Assembly: GCA_031421635.1 (NCBI GenBank)
Contig: JANOPA010000113.1
Location: 21,128-85,127, forward strand
DNA length: 64,000 nucleotides
Direction: 5' to 3'
Source of the DNA: JAPOKJ01 sp031421635
Lineage (GTDB): Bacteria; Pseudomonadota; Gammaproteobacteria; Burkholderiales; Burkholderiaceae_E
Part shown: in pieces, positions 17,115 through 26,484 of the stretch
How the letters are laid out: every line of letters begins with the position of its first letter
How positions within the stretch are numbered: the stretch's first letter is position 1
Notes under the pieces: model-generated
What the model was told of the DNA's origin: nothing
What the model saw: the letters and a program-made list of their open reading frames with translations, nothing else
Database searches by the model: none
Made by a program: the position numbers and the translations under genes

Positions 17115-17798
17115 TTATCGATGATAAAGTTTGGCAAGTTTTTCAGGATCGGCACCCAAAAAATAAGCTGAACGCAAGCCCCACATCAGGAAGATCGTGC
17201 GCCACACACCATTGTTTTCCCAACGTCGGCCGGAAGTGATGACTTTTTGGTAGAGACAAATCGGTCGACTTTTAGCCTTGATACGTTTCGAGAATTCAAT
17301 GTCTTCCATGAGGGCCTGCTGAGGAAATCCACCCATCCCCTGAAACACCTGTCGACGCACGAAAATTGCTTGATCACCGGTAGCAATCCCGGACCATGCC
17401 GACCGAATATTCATCATCATCGCGATCACTTTGAGCATCTTTGAGGTTCCAGCAATGCGAACATTAAAGCGACCCCAATGGCGCAGATCATCTTCAATAG
17501 CCTTGAAAATAATTTGATCCGCTTGATCGGGCAATTGTGTGTCAGCATGCAAAAAAAGAAGAATCTCTCCGTTCGCTGCCTGTGCGCCCTGATTCATTTG
17601 TGCGGCGCGACCTCGCTCAGACATTAAAACCTTAAACCCGGCACTGCGTGCAATGGCCACAGTATCGTCTTGGCTCCCTCCATCGACCAGGAGTATTTCA
17701 CAGGCGCGTTGTTGGTAAACAAGCAACTGAGCGAGGATCTCCGGAAGATGAGCCGCCTCATTGAAGACCGGAACAATAATGGACAAGCGAACCACCAT
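17115..17798 (-). CDS. TIGR04283-type family 2 glycosyltransferase (arsenosugar cluster)
   Basis: The 227-residue GT2-fold enzyme starts SIIVPVFNEAAHLPEIL, with the DGGSQDDT nucleotide-binding motif near 40, RGRAAQMNQGA, the metal-binding HADTQLP motif, and FPQQALMEDIEFS as the acceptor-site ED. These match the TIGR04283 family that travels with ArsS. The predicted role is transfer of a sugar or related group during maturation of arsenosugars. It lies 30 bases after arsS. Confidence 0.88.
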   Translation of the reverse strand: MVVRLSIIVPVFNEAAHLPEILAQLLVYQQRACEILLVDGGSQDDTVAIARSAGFKVLMSERGRAAQMNQGAQAANGEILLFLHADTQLPDQADQIIFKAIEDDLRHWGRFNVRIAGTSKMLKVIAMMMNIRSAWSGIATGDQAIFVRRQVFQGMGGFPQQALMEDIEFSKRIKAKSRPICLYQKVITSGRRWENNGVWRTIFLMWGLRSAYFLGADPEKLAKLYHR

Positions 17799-17828
17799 TA
17801 ATACGCTCCTTGGGAGCGCCTTGTCAGC

Positions 17829-18797
17829 TTAATTGAGTGCACCGCCACAGCTAGACCCTGAACCTGCCGTGCATCCAAAGCAATGGTCGGCCACGCGAAT
17901 CTCCTGCCCCTGAGGGTCAGTCTGAAGCAAATCTTTCAAGTGAGGTCGGCCTCGAACTGGATTCAAGATTGGGGAAGGGAGTCCTAGCTGCTGATTGAAA
18001 TCGCAGTCGTACAAATAGCCCTGCCAATCCACGCTTAGCAGGCTCTTGCACATCACCTGTGGCAAGGTCGACTCGTTGTAGTTGGCTTTAAGTAAATCCA
18101 TATAGGGCTTGAACTGCCCTTTCGATACCAAGGTTGATCCGAATCGCTGGATGGGCATATTAGCGAGCGCGAAAAGCTCATTGAACTCAATGCCAAAGTG
18201 CTCCTTCAGTTCGCGCTTGTAGTCGGCCTGGAGCTGGTCCTGAGCCGGAGGTAAAACAGCGCCCTGTGGGTTGTAAACAAGATTTAAAACAAGACCCGTA
18301 CCGGCTTTGCCATAGCCCAAGCTATTGAGCTTTTGAAGCGCAACAATACTCTTATCAAAAACGCCGGCGCCGCGCTGGCGGTCGACATTCTCAAGGGAAT
18401 AGCAGGGTAAGGAGGCCACCACTTCCACCCGGTACTCAGCCAAAAACTCGGCGAGTGTTTCTTGGCCAGGTTCAAATAGAATTGTAAGATTGCAGCGGTC
18501 AATCACTTTGACACCGAGTGCACTCGCCGCTTTGATCAGATCCCGAAAGCCTTCATGCAACTCGGGCGCGCCGCCGGTGAGATCGAGAGTGGTGATGCCA
18601 CGCGCTTTCAGTACATTTGGAATCAGTGCGAGCGTATCGCTATCCATCATTTCGGTGCGATTGGGTCCGGCATTGACGTGGCAATGCAGACAAGACTGAT
18701 TGCACTTGTAGCCAATATTGACTTGCAAGGTGCTTAAACGACCTCTTTGGATGGCTGGAAAATCACTCACTTGCAGAAGCGGCAGGGTTGCGTGCAC
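17829..18797 (-). CDS. arsS: Arsenosugar biosynthesis radical SAM protein ArsS
   Basis: ArsS is a radical S-adenosylmethionine enzyme that adds the 5'-deoxyadenosyl group to dimethylarsenite. The 322-residue protein has the radical SAM cluster motif C-x3-C-x2-C (C32, C36, C39 in KCNQSCLHCH), LDLTGGAPELH as the SAM-binding stretch, and C-terminal cysteines (DHCFGCTAGSGSSCGGALN) that may bind a second cluster. The two glycosyltransferase genes follow directly, making the typical arsenosugar operon. No arsM methyltransferase, arsR or ars efflux gene is in the window. Confidence 0.93.
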   Translation of the reverse strand: MHATLPLLQVSDFPAIQRGRLSTLQVNIGYKCNQSCLHCHVNAGPNRTEMMDSDTLALIPNVLKARGITTLDLTGGAPELHEGFRDLIKAASALGVKVIDRCNLTILFEPGQETLAEFLAEYRVEVVASLPCYSLENVDRQRGAGVFDKSIVALQKLNSLGYGKAGTGLVLNLVYNPQGAVLPPAQDQLQADYKRELKEHFGIEFNELFALANMPIQRFGSTLVSKGQFKPYMDLLKANYNESTLPQVMCKSLLSVDWQGYLYDCDFNQQLGLPSPILNPVRGRPHLKDLLQTDPQGQEIRVADHCFGCTAGSGSSCGGALN

Positions 18798-18985
18798 GTG
18801 CTTTCTCTTTCTAACTTAGCGTATTCTTGGATGAAACATCGTTTAGTTTCGCCGGTATTCCTAGGCGAACCCACGTACAGTTCCCCGAAAGGGAACCTGG
18901 AGATCATTGTAGTCGAGCCTGTACGATTCGCCTTACCAAAGGCCGCCCGTATGGCTCCACCCTCGTGCTTTACAACCTCACTTTC

Positions 18986-19855
18986 ATGTCTCAAGCCACA
19001 AGAATCGAGAATTACCCCGAACACATCCACACCCTTGAGGATCTAACGACGCTAGACCTGATCTCGACAAAACACGTCTTGCCGTTCGAAAACGGACAAC
19101 TTGTATTTAGATCTTGGGGACAAGGAAAACCCGTGGTGTTGCTACATGGCGGCTCGGGCAGTTGGAACCATTGGGTGCGCAATATCAGGGCCTTGGTCGC
19201 GCATGGTCGCGAGGTTTGGATTCCCGACATGCCTGGGTTCGGAGAATCCACGGCGCCTCGAGTAGGGCAGGATGCGGACGTTTTGCCTAAACCCTTGGAG
19301 AACGCACTCGATCAACTGATTGGTGATCGAGTCATTGACCTAGTCGGTTTTTCCTTCGGAAGCATGGTGGCTGCCTTGATCGCCCAAGACCGGCCGCAAC
19401 AGATCGGCAAGCTGGTGCTTATGGGCGCACCCGCCTTGGGAGTCAATGGCAAGCGGCCCTTTGCCTTAAGGCCCTGGCTCGACACTCCAGAGGGCGCACA
19501 ACGCGACTTGATTCATCGCCACAACTTGAGTGTGCTGATGTTTTCCCGTACCGAGGCCGTCGACGAACTTTCGGTGGCCCTCCATGGCATGAACCTGGCC
19601 CGAGATCGTATGCAACGGCGTCGCCTAGCCTATAGTGACATTTTGCTTCGAACCATCCAAGCCATTGATACGCCCATTCACGGCATTTGGGGACGAGAGG
19701 ACGTTTTGTACCGAGGTCGAGAAGACGCGCTAGCAACTCAGCTCGCAACGGCAGGTAACTTGCAGTCCCTGACATTCATTGCACACGCCGGTCACTGGGT
19801 ACAGTATGAAGATTCGACCAGCGTCGACCTAGCGCTCCAATCAGCCCTAGGGTGA
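18986..19855 (+). CDS. Alpha/beta hydrolase (MhpC-like)
   Basis: The 289-residue hydrolase has HGGSGSWNHW as the oxyanion segment (54-63), PDMPGFGES, the nucleophile elbow GFSFGS (S123) and a C-terminal AGHWVQYED bearing the catalytic histidine. The pattern fits the meta-cleavage hydrolase/haloperoxidase group; the substrate is unknown. I chose ATG at 18986 over a longer frame opening at 18827, because the extra 53 residues are unlike the family and would fill the divergent promoter region with arsS. Confidence 0.82.
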   Translation: MSQATRIENYPEHIHTLEDLTTLDLISTKHVLPFENGQLVFRSWGQGKPVVLLHGGSGSWNHWVRNIRALVAHGREVWIPDMPGFGESTAPRVGQDADVLPKPLENALDQLIGDRVIDLVGFSFGSMVAALIAQDRPQQIGKLVLMGAPALGVNGKRPFALRPWLDTPEGAQRDLIHRHNLSVLMFSRTEAVDELSVALHGMNLARDRMQRRRLAYSDILLRTIQAIDTPIHGIWGREDVLYRGREDALATQLATAGNLQSLTFIAHAGHWVQYEDSTSVDLALQSALG

Positions 19856-19923
19856 GACCCTCGTTTGATCACGCGTTTTGATACACTCAGCTCCCTACTT
19901 CAACCGTCCTTCTCAGACTCCCA

Positions 19924-21369
19924 ATGACCGCCCTGCTCGCTTTTGTGATTGCCTATTTGATCGGCACCTTGCTCATCGGCGTTTACGCGGGCACCCGTGT
20001 GAAAAGCTCCACAGATTTCGCTCTGGCCGGACGCAGCCTGCCTTTAATTATGGTCGTCACGACCACGTTTGCAACTTGGTTCGGAGCAGAAACCGTGCTC
20101 GGGATCAGTGCGAAGTTCGTGAGTGGCGGCCTGGGAAGCGTGATTGAAGACCCGTTTGGCGCCTCCATGTGCCTCATTTTTGTAGGGCTGTTCTTCGCAG
20201 GCAAGCTCTACAAAATGAATCTTCTGACGATTGGTGACTTCTACCGGCAGCGCTACGGAAAAACCGTGGAAATCTTGTGCTCGGTGGCCATTATTTTGTC
20301 CTATCTAGGCTGGGTCGCCGCTCAGATCACTGCGCTCGGCTTAGTGTTCAGCATCGTAAGTCAGGGTGCGATTAGCCCAGAGGTAGGCATGGCAATTGGT
20401 ACGGCCTCGATCCTGGTGTACGTGATGTTTGGGGGCATGTTAGCGGTAGCCTGGACCGATTTTATTCAAATGATTACCCTGGTCATGGGTCTATCGATCA
20501 TCGCCTACCTGGCCAGTGAGGCCGCAGGCGGGGCTGGCAAGGTGCTCGCCTTGGCGAGTGAGCGCGACTTGTTCAAAATACTTCCCGAGCCCAAGCTTAA
20601 AGACGTCATGTTCTTCATTGCCGCGGCGATCACCATGATGCTAGGTTCGATTCCTCAGCAAGACGTGTTTCAAAGAGTCATGTCCGCTAAAAACGTTAAG
20701 ACGGCACAACGCGGGGCAGTGATAGGAGGGCTGTGCTATTTGGCTTTCGCATTTGTACCAATGTTTACAGTACTGTGCGCAGTCTTGGTGATGCCTGAAG
20801 AAACCACGCAGCTCCTTGCCAGCGATCCGCAAAAAGTTCTACCTACACTCATTTTGAAGACCATGCCCTTCGCTGCACAGGTTATCTTCTTTGGGGCACT
20901 GCTTTCAGCGATTCAATCCTGCGCCTCAGCCACCTTGCTGGCCCCTTCAACAAGCTTTATTGAAAACATATACAAGAACTTCAAACCCAAGCTCACCGAC
21001 CGGGAAGAGTTATTCGGGTTCCGCGTCGCTCTACTGGTTTTTACCGGGGCTGTTCTTAGCTACGCGATCGTGATGCGCGGCACCCCAATTTATGAGATGG
21101 TCTCGAGCGCTTATCAGGTCACCTTGGTCTCTGCATTCCTGCCCCTTACATGCGGGCTCTATTGGAAGCGAGCTACCGCACAGGGTGCTCTCGCGTCCAT
21201 CATTTTGGGCATTGGCACTTGGCTCATTGTATTGCTCTCACCCCTTGGTGGTCACTTACCAGCGCCACTCGCGGGCTTGGTGATGGCCGGAGCGGGAATG
21301 CTTTTCGGATCACTCATGACTCAGCGCAATGATTTAATGCTCAAGGGCTCAGCGGCGACTCACTCATAG
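19924..21369 (+). CDS. Sodium:solute symporter (SSS family)
   Basis: The 481-residue protein has about 13 membrane helices in the SSS/LeuT-like order. The family landmarks FALAGRSLPLIMV and TTFATWFGAETVLG come early, GDFYRQRYGK lies near residue 105, and a QQDVFQRVMSAK segment follows helix 7. Such carriers take up small organic acids, proline, sugars or pantothenate with Na+. Residue identity does not fix the substrate. It follows the alpha/beta hydrolase by 68 bases on the same strand. Confidence 0.88.
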   Translation: MTALLAFVIAYLIGTLLIGVYAGTRVKSSTDFALAGRSLPLIMVVTTTFATWFGAETVLGISAKFVSGGLGSVIEDPFGASMCLIFVGLFFAGKLYKMNLLTIGDFYRQRYGKTVEILCSVAIILSYLGWVAAQITALGLVFSIVSQGAISPEVGMAIGTASILVYVMFGGMLAVAWTDFIQMITLVMGLSIIAYLASEAAGGAGKVLALASERDLFKILPEPKLKDVMFFIAAAITMMLGSIPQQDVFQRVMSAKNVKTAQRGAVIGGLCYLAFAFVPMFTVLCAVLVMPEETTQLLASDPQKVLPTLILKTMPFAAQVIFFGALLSAIQSCASATLLAPSTSFIENIYKNFKPKLTDREELFGFRVALLVFTGAVLSYAIVMRGTPIYEMVSSAYQVTLVSAFLPLTCGLYWKRATAQGALASIILGIGTWLIVLLSPLGGHLPAPLAGLVMAGAGMLFGSLMTQRNDLMLKGSAATHS

Positions 21370-21734
21370 CTTCAGCGCCCAATACTGGCCCACGAGGTCT
21401 TTCCCGAAAGAGTGGTGCTGCTCTTGAGAAATCAGTTTGAAGCCCTCAGCGACTCGGGCTCGACATAAAGTAGTCTAAGCTTGGCCACATATTTGGACTG
21501 CCGCACTAGAAAAACTGAGCCAAGAATTTTCCCATCACGCTCAGCAATCCAGCAACGCTCAAACTCAGGTTTGAATTTGAGAATAAAACGTGCGCCGATC
21601 TCCGCGACTAGTGCCTCGAAGGTGCCATCCCAGCCATACTCTTCCGCATACAGCATGCCTTGACGTCGAGCCACCCAGCCAATATCACCAATTTGGTGGG
21701 GTCGTAGAGTCACTTCAGAACCCAAAGAATTCAT
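21364..21734 (-). pseudogene. GNAT acetyltransferase with internal deletion
   Basis: The N-terminal 94 residues (ATG at 21734) match the GNAT domain found in MarR-GNAT and related proteins: VTLRPHQIGDIGWVARRQG, then WIAERDGKILGSVFLV and KLRLLYVEP. Just after YVEP the frame ends at 21432. In another frame the sequence continues EGFKLISQEQHHSFGKDLVG and ends QYWALKL at 21364-21366, the normal family C-terminus. The missing part, roughly 45 codons, is the acetyl-CoA binding loop (usually RGLGIG) and the next helix. The gene is therefore an internal deletion plus frameshift and should be non-functional. Confidence 0.8.
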
Positions 21735-21786
21735 CTTAAAATCCGCTTTTGTCAGATCGCGTTAAGAGGCAGGCTAAACTTGCGCC

Positions 21787-22167
21787 ATGATTCAATCCGT
21801 CTTAGCAATTAGTGTCGGGGCGTCACTGGGGGCAGTATTGCGTTGGTTGCTTGGCATAGCGCTTAACGCTGCGTTTCCCCTGATCCCCCTGGGCACCCTC
21901 ACTGCAAATCTTGTCGGAGGATATCTGATCGGCTTAGCACTCGCCGTATTCGCCGCCCAACCCACACTTTCACCTGAGCTGCGCCTGTTCATCATCACCG
22001 GATTCTTAGGTGGCCTGACGACCTTTTCGACATTCTCTGCAGAGGTCACCACCCTTTTACAGCAGGGCAAAATTCTTTGGGCGGGAGCGGCTATTTCGGT
22101 CCATGTCGTCGGATCACTACTGATGACTGTACTCGGCCTGGCGACGGGTCAGGCCCTCAAAGGATAA
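21787..22167 (+). CDS. crcB: Fluoride ion channel CrcB (Fluc)
   Basis: The 126-residue, four-helix protein has the Fluc landmarks: GASLGAVLRW at the start, GTLTANLVGGYLIG in helix 2, and GFLGGLTTFSTFSAE in helix 3 with the paired phenylalanines and serine/threonine of the fluoride path. It forms a dual-topology dimer that lets fluoride leak out of the cell. I looked for a crcB-type fluoride riboswitch in the 50 bases upstream and saw none. Confidence 0.95.
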   Translation: MIQSVLAISVGASLGAVLRWLLGIALNAAFPLIPLGTLTANLVGGYLIGLALAVFAAQPTLSPELRLFIITGFLGGLTTFSTFSAEVTTLLQQGKILWAGAAISVHVVGSLLMTVLGLATGQALKG

Positions 22168-22178
22168 TACAGTCAACT

Positions 22179-22898
22179 CTAGATCGCCACCATTTGCCGA
22201 ACATTGTCAATCTTCATTTGAGACCCCAGACCAGAAGCAATGGCTTCGCCGCGCTCCATGACCACGTAGTGATCGGCCAACTCTTCAGCAAAATCATAGA
22301 ATTGTTCGACCAGCAAAATGCCCATAGTCCCGCGCTTGGCCAACATCGTGATGACTCTTCCGATATCTTTAATGATCGACGGTTGAATACCTTCAGTTGG
22401 CTCATCCAGTACGAGAAGCTTTGGCTTCGCTAGTAAGGCGCGAGCAATGGCGAGCTGCTGCTGTTGACCGCCCGACAAATCACCACCCCGGCGCCTGAGC
22501 ATTTGCTTTAAGACAGGGAACAAGTCGAAAACCTCTGGGTCAATCCCCGTTCTCGCTGGAAGATAGGCCAGGCCCATTTTCAGATTCTCCTCGACGGTAA
22601 GGCGGCCAAAAATCTCGCGGCCTTGCGGAACGAAACCAATGCCCGCTCTAACTCGTTCATAGGATGGTAGCGAGTCGACGCGCCGCCCCTGCAAGGCGAC
22701 TTCGCCGCTCTTGATGGGTACGACGCCCATCAATGACTTCAATAGGGTCGTTTTTCCCACGCCGTTGCGACCGAGCAGTACGGTAACCTTACCCATCTCA
22801 ACTTGCATCGAGACGTTACGCAGGATATGACTGCCCCCGTAGAACTGATTCACGTCCTTGACAGCGAGCAAGGCCGTGCCTTGAGAGTTAACGGCCAA
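22179..22898 (-). CDS. urtE: Urea ABC transporter ATP-binding subunit UrtE
   Basis: UrtE is one of the two ATPases of the high-affinity urea importer. The 239-residue protein has Walker A GRNGVGKT, the Q-loop FVPQGREIF, signature LSGGQQQQLAIAR and Walker B LLVLDEPTEGIQ. I chose the TTG start at 22898 because GGAGG lies 6 bases upstream, inside the end of urtD, and the family N-terminus (ALLAVKDVNQFYGG) begins just after it. Frames beginning farther upstream would be antisense-like extensions of urtD. It overlaps urtD by 11 bases. Confidence 0.93.
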   Translation of the reverse strand: MAVNSQGTALLAVKDVNQFYGGSHILRNVSMQVEMGKVTVLLGRNGVGKTTLLKSLMGVVPIKSGEVALQGRRVDSLPSYERVRAGIGFVPQGREIFGRLTVEENLKMGLAYLPARTGIDPEVFDLFPVLKQMLRRRGGDLSGGQQQQLAIARALLAKPKLLVLDEPTEGIQPSIIKDIGRVITMLAKRGTMGILLVEQFYDFAEELADHYVVMERGEAIASGLGSQMKIDNVRQMVAI

Positions 22899-23766
22899 GA
22901 TAGACCTCCACGACCTTTTCATTGGCTTGAACGTCGGCCAAGCTACCTTCCGCCAAGACACTACCCTCATGCAATACCGTCACTTTCTTGGTAGCAGCAT
23001 TCACACCGCGAGTCGTCAACTCGCCGATGAACTTCATATCATGCTCCACCACCACCAAAGAATGCGAGCCTTCGAGCGACAAGAAGAGTTCAGCGGTGCG
23101 CTCTGTCTCTTCATCGGTCATCCCTGCGACTGGTTCATCAAGCAACAACAACTTTGGCTCCTGCATCAACAACATACCAATCTCGAGCCATTGCTTTTGG
23201 CCGTGCGAAAGATTACCCGCTTGCTTACCCGCGAAATTACGCAAGTGGATCAACTCTAGTGTTGAAGTAATGCGATCAAAGGCGGCACTATCGAGTTTGG
23301 CGAACATCGTGGCGCGCGCACGTCGATCAGTGGACAAAGACAGTTCAAGGTTCTCGAACACATTGAGTTGCTCAAACACCGTGGGCTTCTGAAATTTTCG
23401 GCCAATACCTATTTGCGCAATCTGCGCTTCACGCATACGCAACAAATCGACCGTGCTTCCGAAAAAAACTTGACCGCTATCGGGGCGAGTTTTGCCGGTG
23501 ATGACGTCCATCATCGTTGTTTTGCCCGCACCATTTGGGCCGATGATGCAGCGCAGTTCGCCGGTATTGACGGCGAGGGAGAGGCCGTTTAGTGCCTTGA
23601 AGCCATCAAAGCTCACTGACACATTTTCGACATAAAGCACAACACCATGAGCCACATCCAAGGTTTTAGAGCTACCGATCCGGCCGCCATAATTGGTGGG
23701 GGCATCACCCGAATCACTCACGGCATCGGCAATCTTCGTGGTGTCGTGATGGGCCAGAGTACTCAT
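22888..23766 (-). CDS. urtD: Urea ABC transporter ATP-binding subunit UrtD
   Basis: The 292-residue ATPase has Walker A GPNGAGKTT, the Q-loop region IGRKFQKPTVFEQLNV, signature LSHGQKQWLEIGMLL, Walker B KLLLLDEPVAGMTDEE and switch histidine VVEHDMKFI. This exact signature variant separates UrtD from leucine-type LivG. An N-terminal extension of ~45 residues precedes the ATPase core. It overlaps urtC by four bases (ATGA), indicating translational coupling. Confidence 0.94.
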   Translation of the reverse strand: MSTLAHHDTTKIADAVSDSGDAPTNYGGRIGSSKTLDVAHGVVLYVENVSVSFDGFKALNGLSLAVNTGELRCIIGPNGAGKTTMMDVITGKTRPDSGQVFFGSTVDLLRMREAQIAQIGIGRKFQKPTVFEQLNVFENLELSLSTDRRARATMFAKLDSAAFDRITSTLELIHLRNFAGKQAGNLSHGQKQWLEIGMLLMQEPKLLLLDEPVAGMTDEETERTAELFLSLEGSHSLVVVEHDMKFIGELTTRGVNAATKKVTVLHEGSVLAEGSLADVQANEKVVEVYLGR

Positions 23767-24884
23767 GCCTGACCTACTTTCTTCGTCCGACGCAGCAAGC
23801 CGAGAATGCCCTGAGGCAAATAAAGCGTTACCAAAATAAATAGTGCGCCCAAGAAATACAACCAGTACTCGGGAAAGGCCACAGTGAACCAGCTTTTGGC
23901 ACCATTCACAAAAAACGCCCCAAGGATGGGGCCAATGAGGCTGGCTCGACCGCCCACCGCCGTCCAGATGGCAATCTCAATACCGGCTGCGGGAGACATT
24001 TCACCCGGATTAATAATGCCTACTTGAGGCACGTATAGGGCTCCCGCAACCGCACACATCACGGCACTAATGACCCAAATCGCCAATTTATAAGACACGG
24101 GGTTGTAACCGCAGAACATCACTCGAGTTTCGGCATCGCGCAAGGCTTGCAAGATTCTTCCAAAGCGGCTATTCACGATCAACCTCGCGACAAGGTAGAA
24201 ACCAATCAAGGTTAATCCGGTGATGACAAACAAGGTCATCCTAGTGCTTGGCACCGCAATGGGAATTCCGAGAATGCGTTTGAAATCGGTGAAGCCATTG
24301 TTGCCGCCAAACCCGGTTTCATTGCGAAAGAAAAGCAGCATCGCAGCGAATGTCATGGCCTGAGTGATGATCGAGAAATAGACTCCTTTAATTCTTGAAC
24401 GAAAGGCGAAAAAGCCGAAAATCAGTGCAACCAAGCCCGGCACCAGGATCACTAGCAGCATTTGCGCGATAAACGAATCGCTCAGCGACCAAGCCCAGGG
24501 CATTTGCTTCCAATCCAAAAACACCATGAAGTCCGGTAGGTCACTCTTGTAGTTACCTTCTCGGCCAATCTGGCGCATTAAATACATGCCCATGCAATAG
24601 CCGCCTAGAGCAAAAAACAAACCATGACCGAGGGACAAGATACCCGTGTAACCCCAAATCAGATCCATAGCCAGCGCGCAGATGGCATAGCACATGATCT
24701 TACCAACCAAGGCCACCATATAGTCCGACATATGGAATGGATTGGACGCGGGTAAGGCCAAATTCAAGATGGGAACCAAAACGGCCACCGCAAACACAGC
24801 CGCCAATAATGCAGCCCAACCTTTGGAGCCGAGCAAGAGACCACGCCGCTCAAACGACTGTAGTGATTGAGGTAAGGCACTCAT
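23763..24884 (-). CDS. urtC: Urea ABC transporter permease UrtC
   Basis: The 373-residue permease of the LivM type has about ten hydrophobic helices and the UrtC landmarks GYTGILSLGHGLFFALGGYC, VYFSIITQAMTFAA, and NNGFTDFKRILG. With UrtB it forms the membrane channel for urea. Start and stop overlap its neighbours by four bases on both sides (urtB before, urtD after). Confidence 0.95.
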   Translation of the reverse strand: MSALPQSLQSFERRGLLLGSKGWAALLAAVFAVAVLVPILNLALPASNPFHMSDYMVALVGKIMCYAICALAMDLIWGYTGILSLGHGLFFALGGYCMGMYLMRQIGREGNYKSDLPDFMVFLDWKQMPWAWSLSDSFIAQMLLVILVPGLVALIFGFFAFRSRIKGVYFSIITQAMTFAAMLLFFRNETGFGGNNGFTDFKRILGIPIAVPSTRMTLFVITGLTLIGFYLVARLIVNSRFGRILQALRDAETRVMFCGYNPVSYKLAIWVISAVMCAVAGALYVPQVGIINPGEMSPAAGIEIAIWTAVGGRASLIGPILGAFFVNGAKSWFTVAFPEYWLYFLGALFILVTLYLPQGILGLLRRTKKVGQA

Positions 24885-26467
24885 GCTTCAGCACTCCTGC
24901 CCTTCAGAGCAAACAAGCCTTGCGGACGTTTCTGAATCACCATAACAATCAATACCAGCACCATAATTTTTGCCAACACAGCGCCTTGCCACCCTTCCAA
25001 AAGCTTGTTAATGATGCCGAGGCCCAAGGCCGCGTAGACGGTACCGGCCAACTGACCCACACCACCCAAAACCACAACCATGAAGGCGTCCACGATGTAA
25101 CTTTGGCCCAGATCTGGGCCTACATTGCCGACTTGACTTAGAGCACATCCGGCGAGCCCGGCAATACCCGCACCCAATGCAAATGCGTAGGTGTCAATTT
25201 TTGCGGTATGCACGCCCATACATGCAGCCATGGTTCGGTTTTGAGTGACCCCGCGGACAAATAAGCCAAGCCGAGTTCGACTCACTAACAAACTCAAGCC
25301 CACCAACACCAAAAGTGAGAACGCGATAATAGCGATACGGTTGTAGGGCAAGGTGAGGTTGCTAAATACTTGCACCCCACCGGACAACCAATTAGGGTTT
25401 TCAACCTGGACGTTTTGCGCGCCGAAAATTGTGCGAACCGTCTGCATCAATATCAGGCTTATGCCCCAGGTGGCCAACAGCGTTTCTAGCGGACGGCCAT
25501 ACAGAAACCGAATCACGGTTTTCTCGAGTAATGCGCCGACCAGGGCCGCTGCAAAAAATGACACGGGAATAGCGACGATAAGGTAGTAGTCAAAGGAACT
25601 AGGCGCATAGCTTCGAAATAAATTTTGCACAAAGTAGGTTGCATAGGCGCCAATCATCATCAGCTCACCATGAGCCATATTAATGACGCCCATCAAACCA
25701 TAGGTAATGGCCAATCCAAGCGCAACCAAAAGCAAAATCGAGCCTAAACTAGCACCTGTAAAAATCACGCCCAAGCGCTCGCCCCACACCAAGCGTCCCT
25801 CCACCGAGGAGAGCGCTTTCTTCAGTTCAAAGCGAACGTCTTCGTCAGTCTCACCGTCCTTTTTTAAACGATTCAGAAGAATGGATTTGGTCGCGGAGTT
25901 TTCACTTTCTGCCAGCATTTTGACGGCAGCAATGCGTTTCGCCTTATCCGCCGAAGTCACTAGAGCAAGCGCTCGCAATTGACCAATCTGCTGTTTTAGA
26001 GCGCTATCGCTCTCAGCAGCGAAGGCCTTTTCGAGCAAGGGCAGCTTAGTCTCATCGATTTGATCCTTAAGCTCCAACACGGCCTTCTTGCGAACCGCAA
26101 GCTCGGGAGAAATAAGCGCCAGCGCCGCTAAAGCCCCTTCAATTTCCTTGCGCATACGGTTGTTGTTCACGACCTCTTCCGCACCCTCCGGAAGCTTGGC
26201 GGCTGCGCCAGCGATGTCCTTGGCCGCATCGCCTTTCAGAACGAACACTTTACCATCTGCGGTGCGTACATCGCCCTCGAGCAACGCGGTTAAAAAAGTG
26301 GGTAGTTGCGGGTCAGCGGACGCAAGTAAGGGCGCCAAGGCAGCAATCCGAGCATCACCTTCGCCAACAGACACCGACAATGCCTGTTCATTGGTTAAGG
26401 CCGAAACGGACATGCTCACGAAGCAGGCGAGTGCTGCAGACCAAGAGCGGAGTGCGGAGAAACTCAT
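24881..26467 (-). CDS. urtB: Urea ABC transporter permease UrtB
   Basis: The 528-residue protein has a signal peptide, then an alpha-helical extracytoplasmic domain of ~220 residues rich in Ala, Glu and Lys (repeat-like, e.g. RIAALAPLLAS, KLPLLEKAFAAESDS), and then the LivH-type permease domain with GLMGVINMAHGELMMIGAY and VFSNLTLPYNR. The N-terminal extension is usual for UrtB and not a gene fusion. It is the second gene of urtABCDE, separated from urtA by a hairpin. Confidence 0.95.
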   Translation of the reverse strand: MSFSALRSWSAALACFVSMSVSALTNEQALSVSVGEGDARIAALAPLLASADPQLPTFLTALLEGDVRTADGKVFVLKGDAAKDIAGAAAKLPEGAEEVVNNNRMRKEIEGALAALALISPELAVRKKAVLELKDQIDETKLPLLEKAFAAESDSALKQQIGQLRALALVTSADKAKRIAAVKMLAESENSATKSILLNRLKKDGETDEDVRFELKKALSSVEGRLVWGERLGVIFTGASLGSILLLVALGLAITYGLMGVINMAHGELMMIGAYATYFVQNLFRSYAPSSFDYYLIVAIPVSFFAAALVGALLEKTVIRFLYGRPLETLLATWGISLILMQTVRTIFGAQNVQVENPNWLSGGVQVFSNLTLPYNRIAIIAFSLLVLVGLSLLVSRTRLGLFVRGVTQNRTMAACMGVHTAKIDTYAFALGAGIAGLAGCALSQVGNVGPDLGQSYIVDAFMVVVLGGVGQLAGTVYAALGLGIINKLLEGWQGAVLAKIMVLVLIVMVIQKRPQGLFALKGRSAEA

Positions 26468-26484
26468 TGAGAATCAATCTTCAA

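Noticed and set aside
21735..21786. Fluoride riboswitch before crcB
   Set aside because: The interval is only about 50 bases and lacks the conserved pseudoknot blocks.
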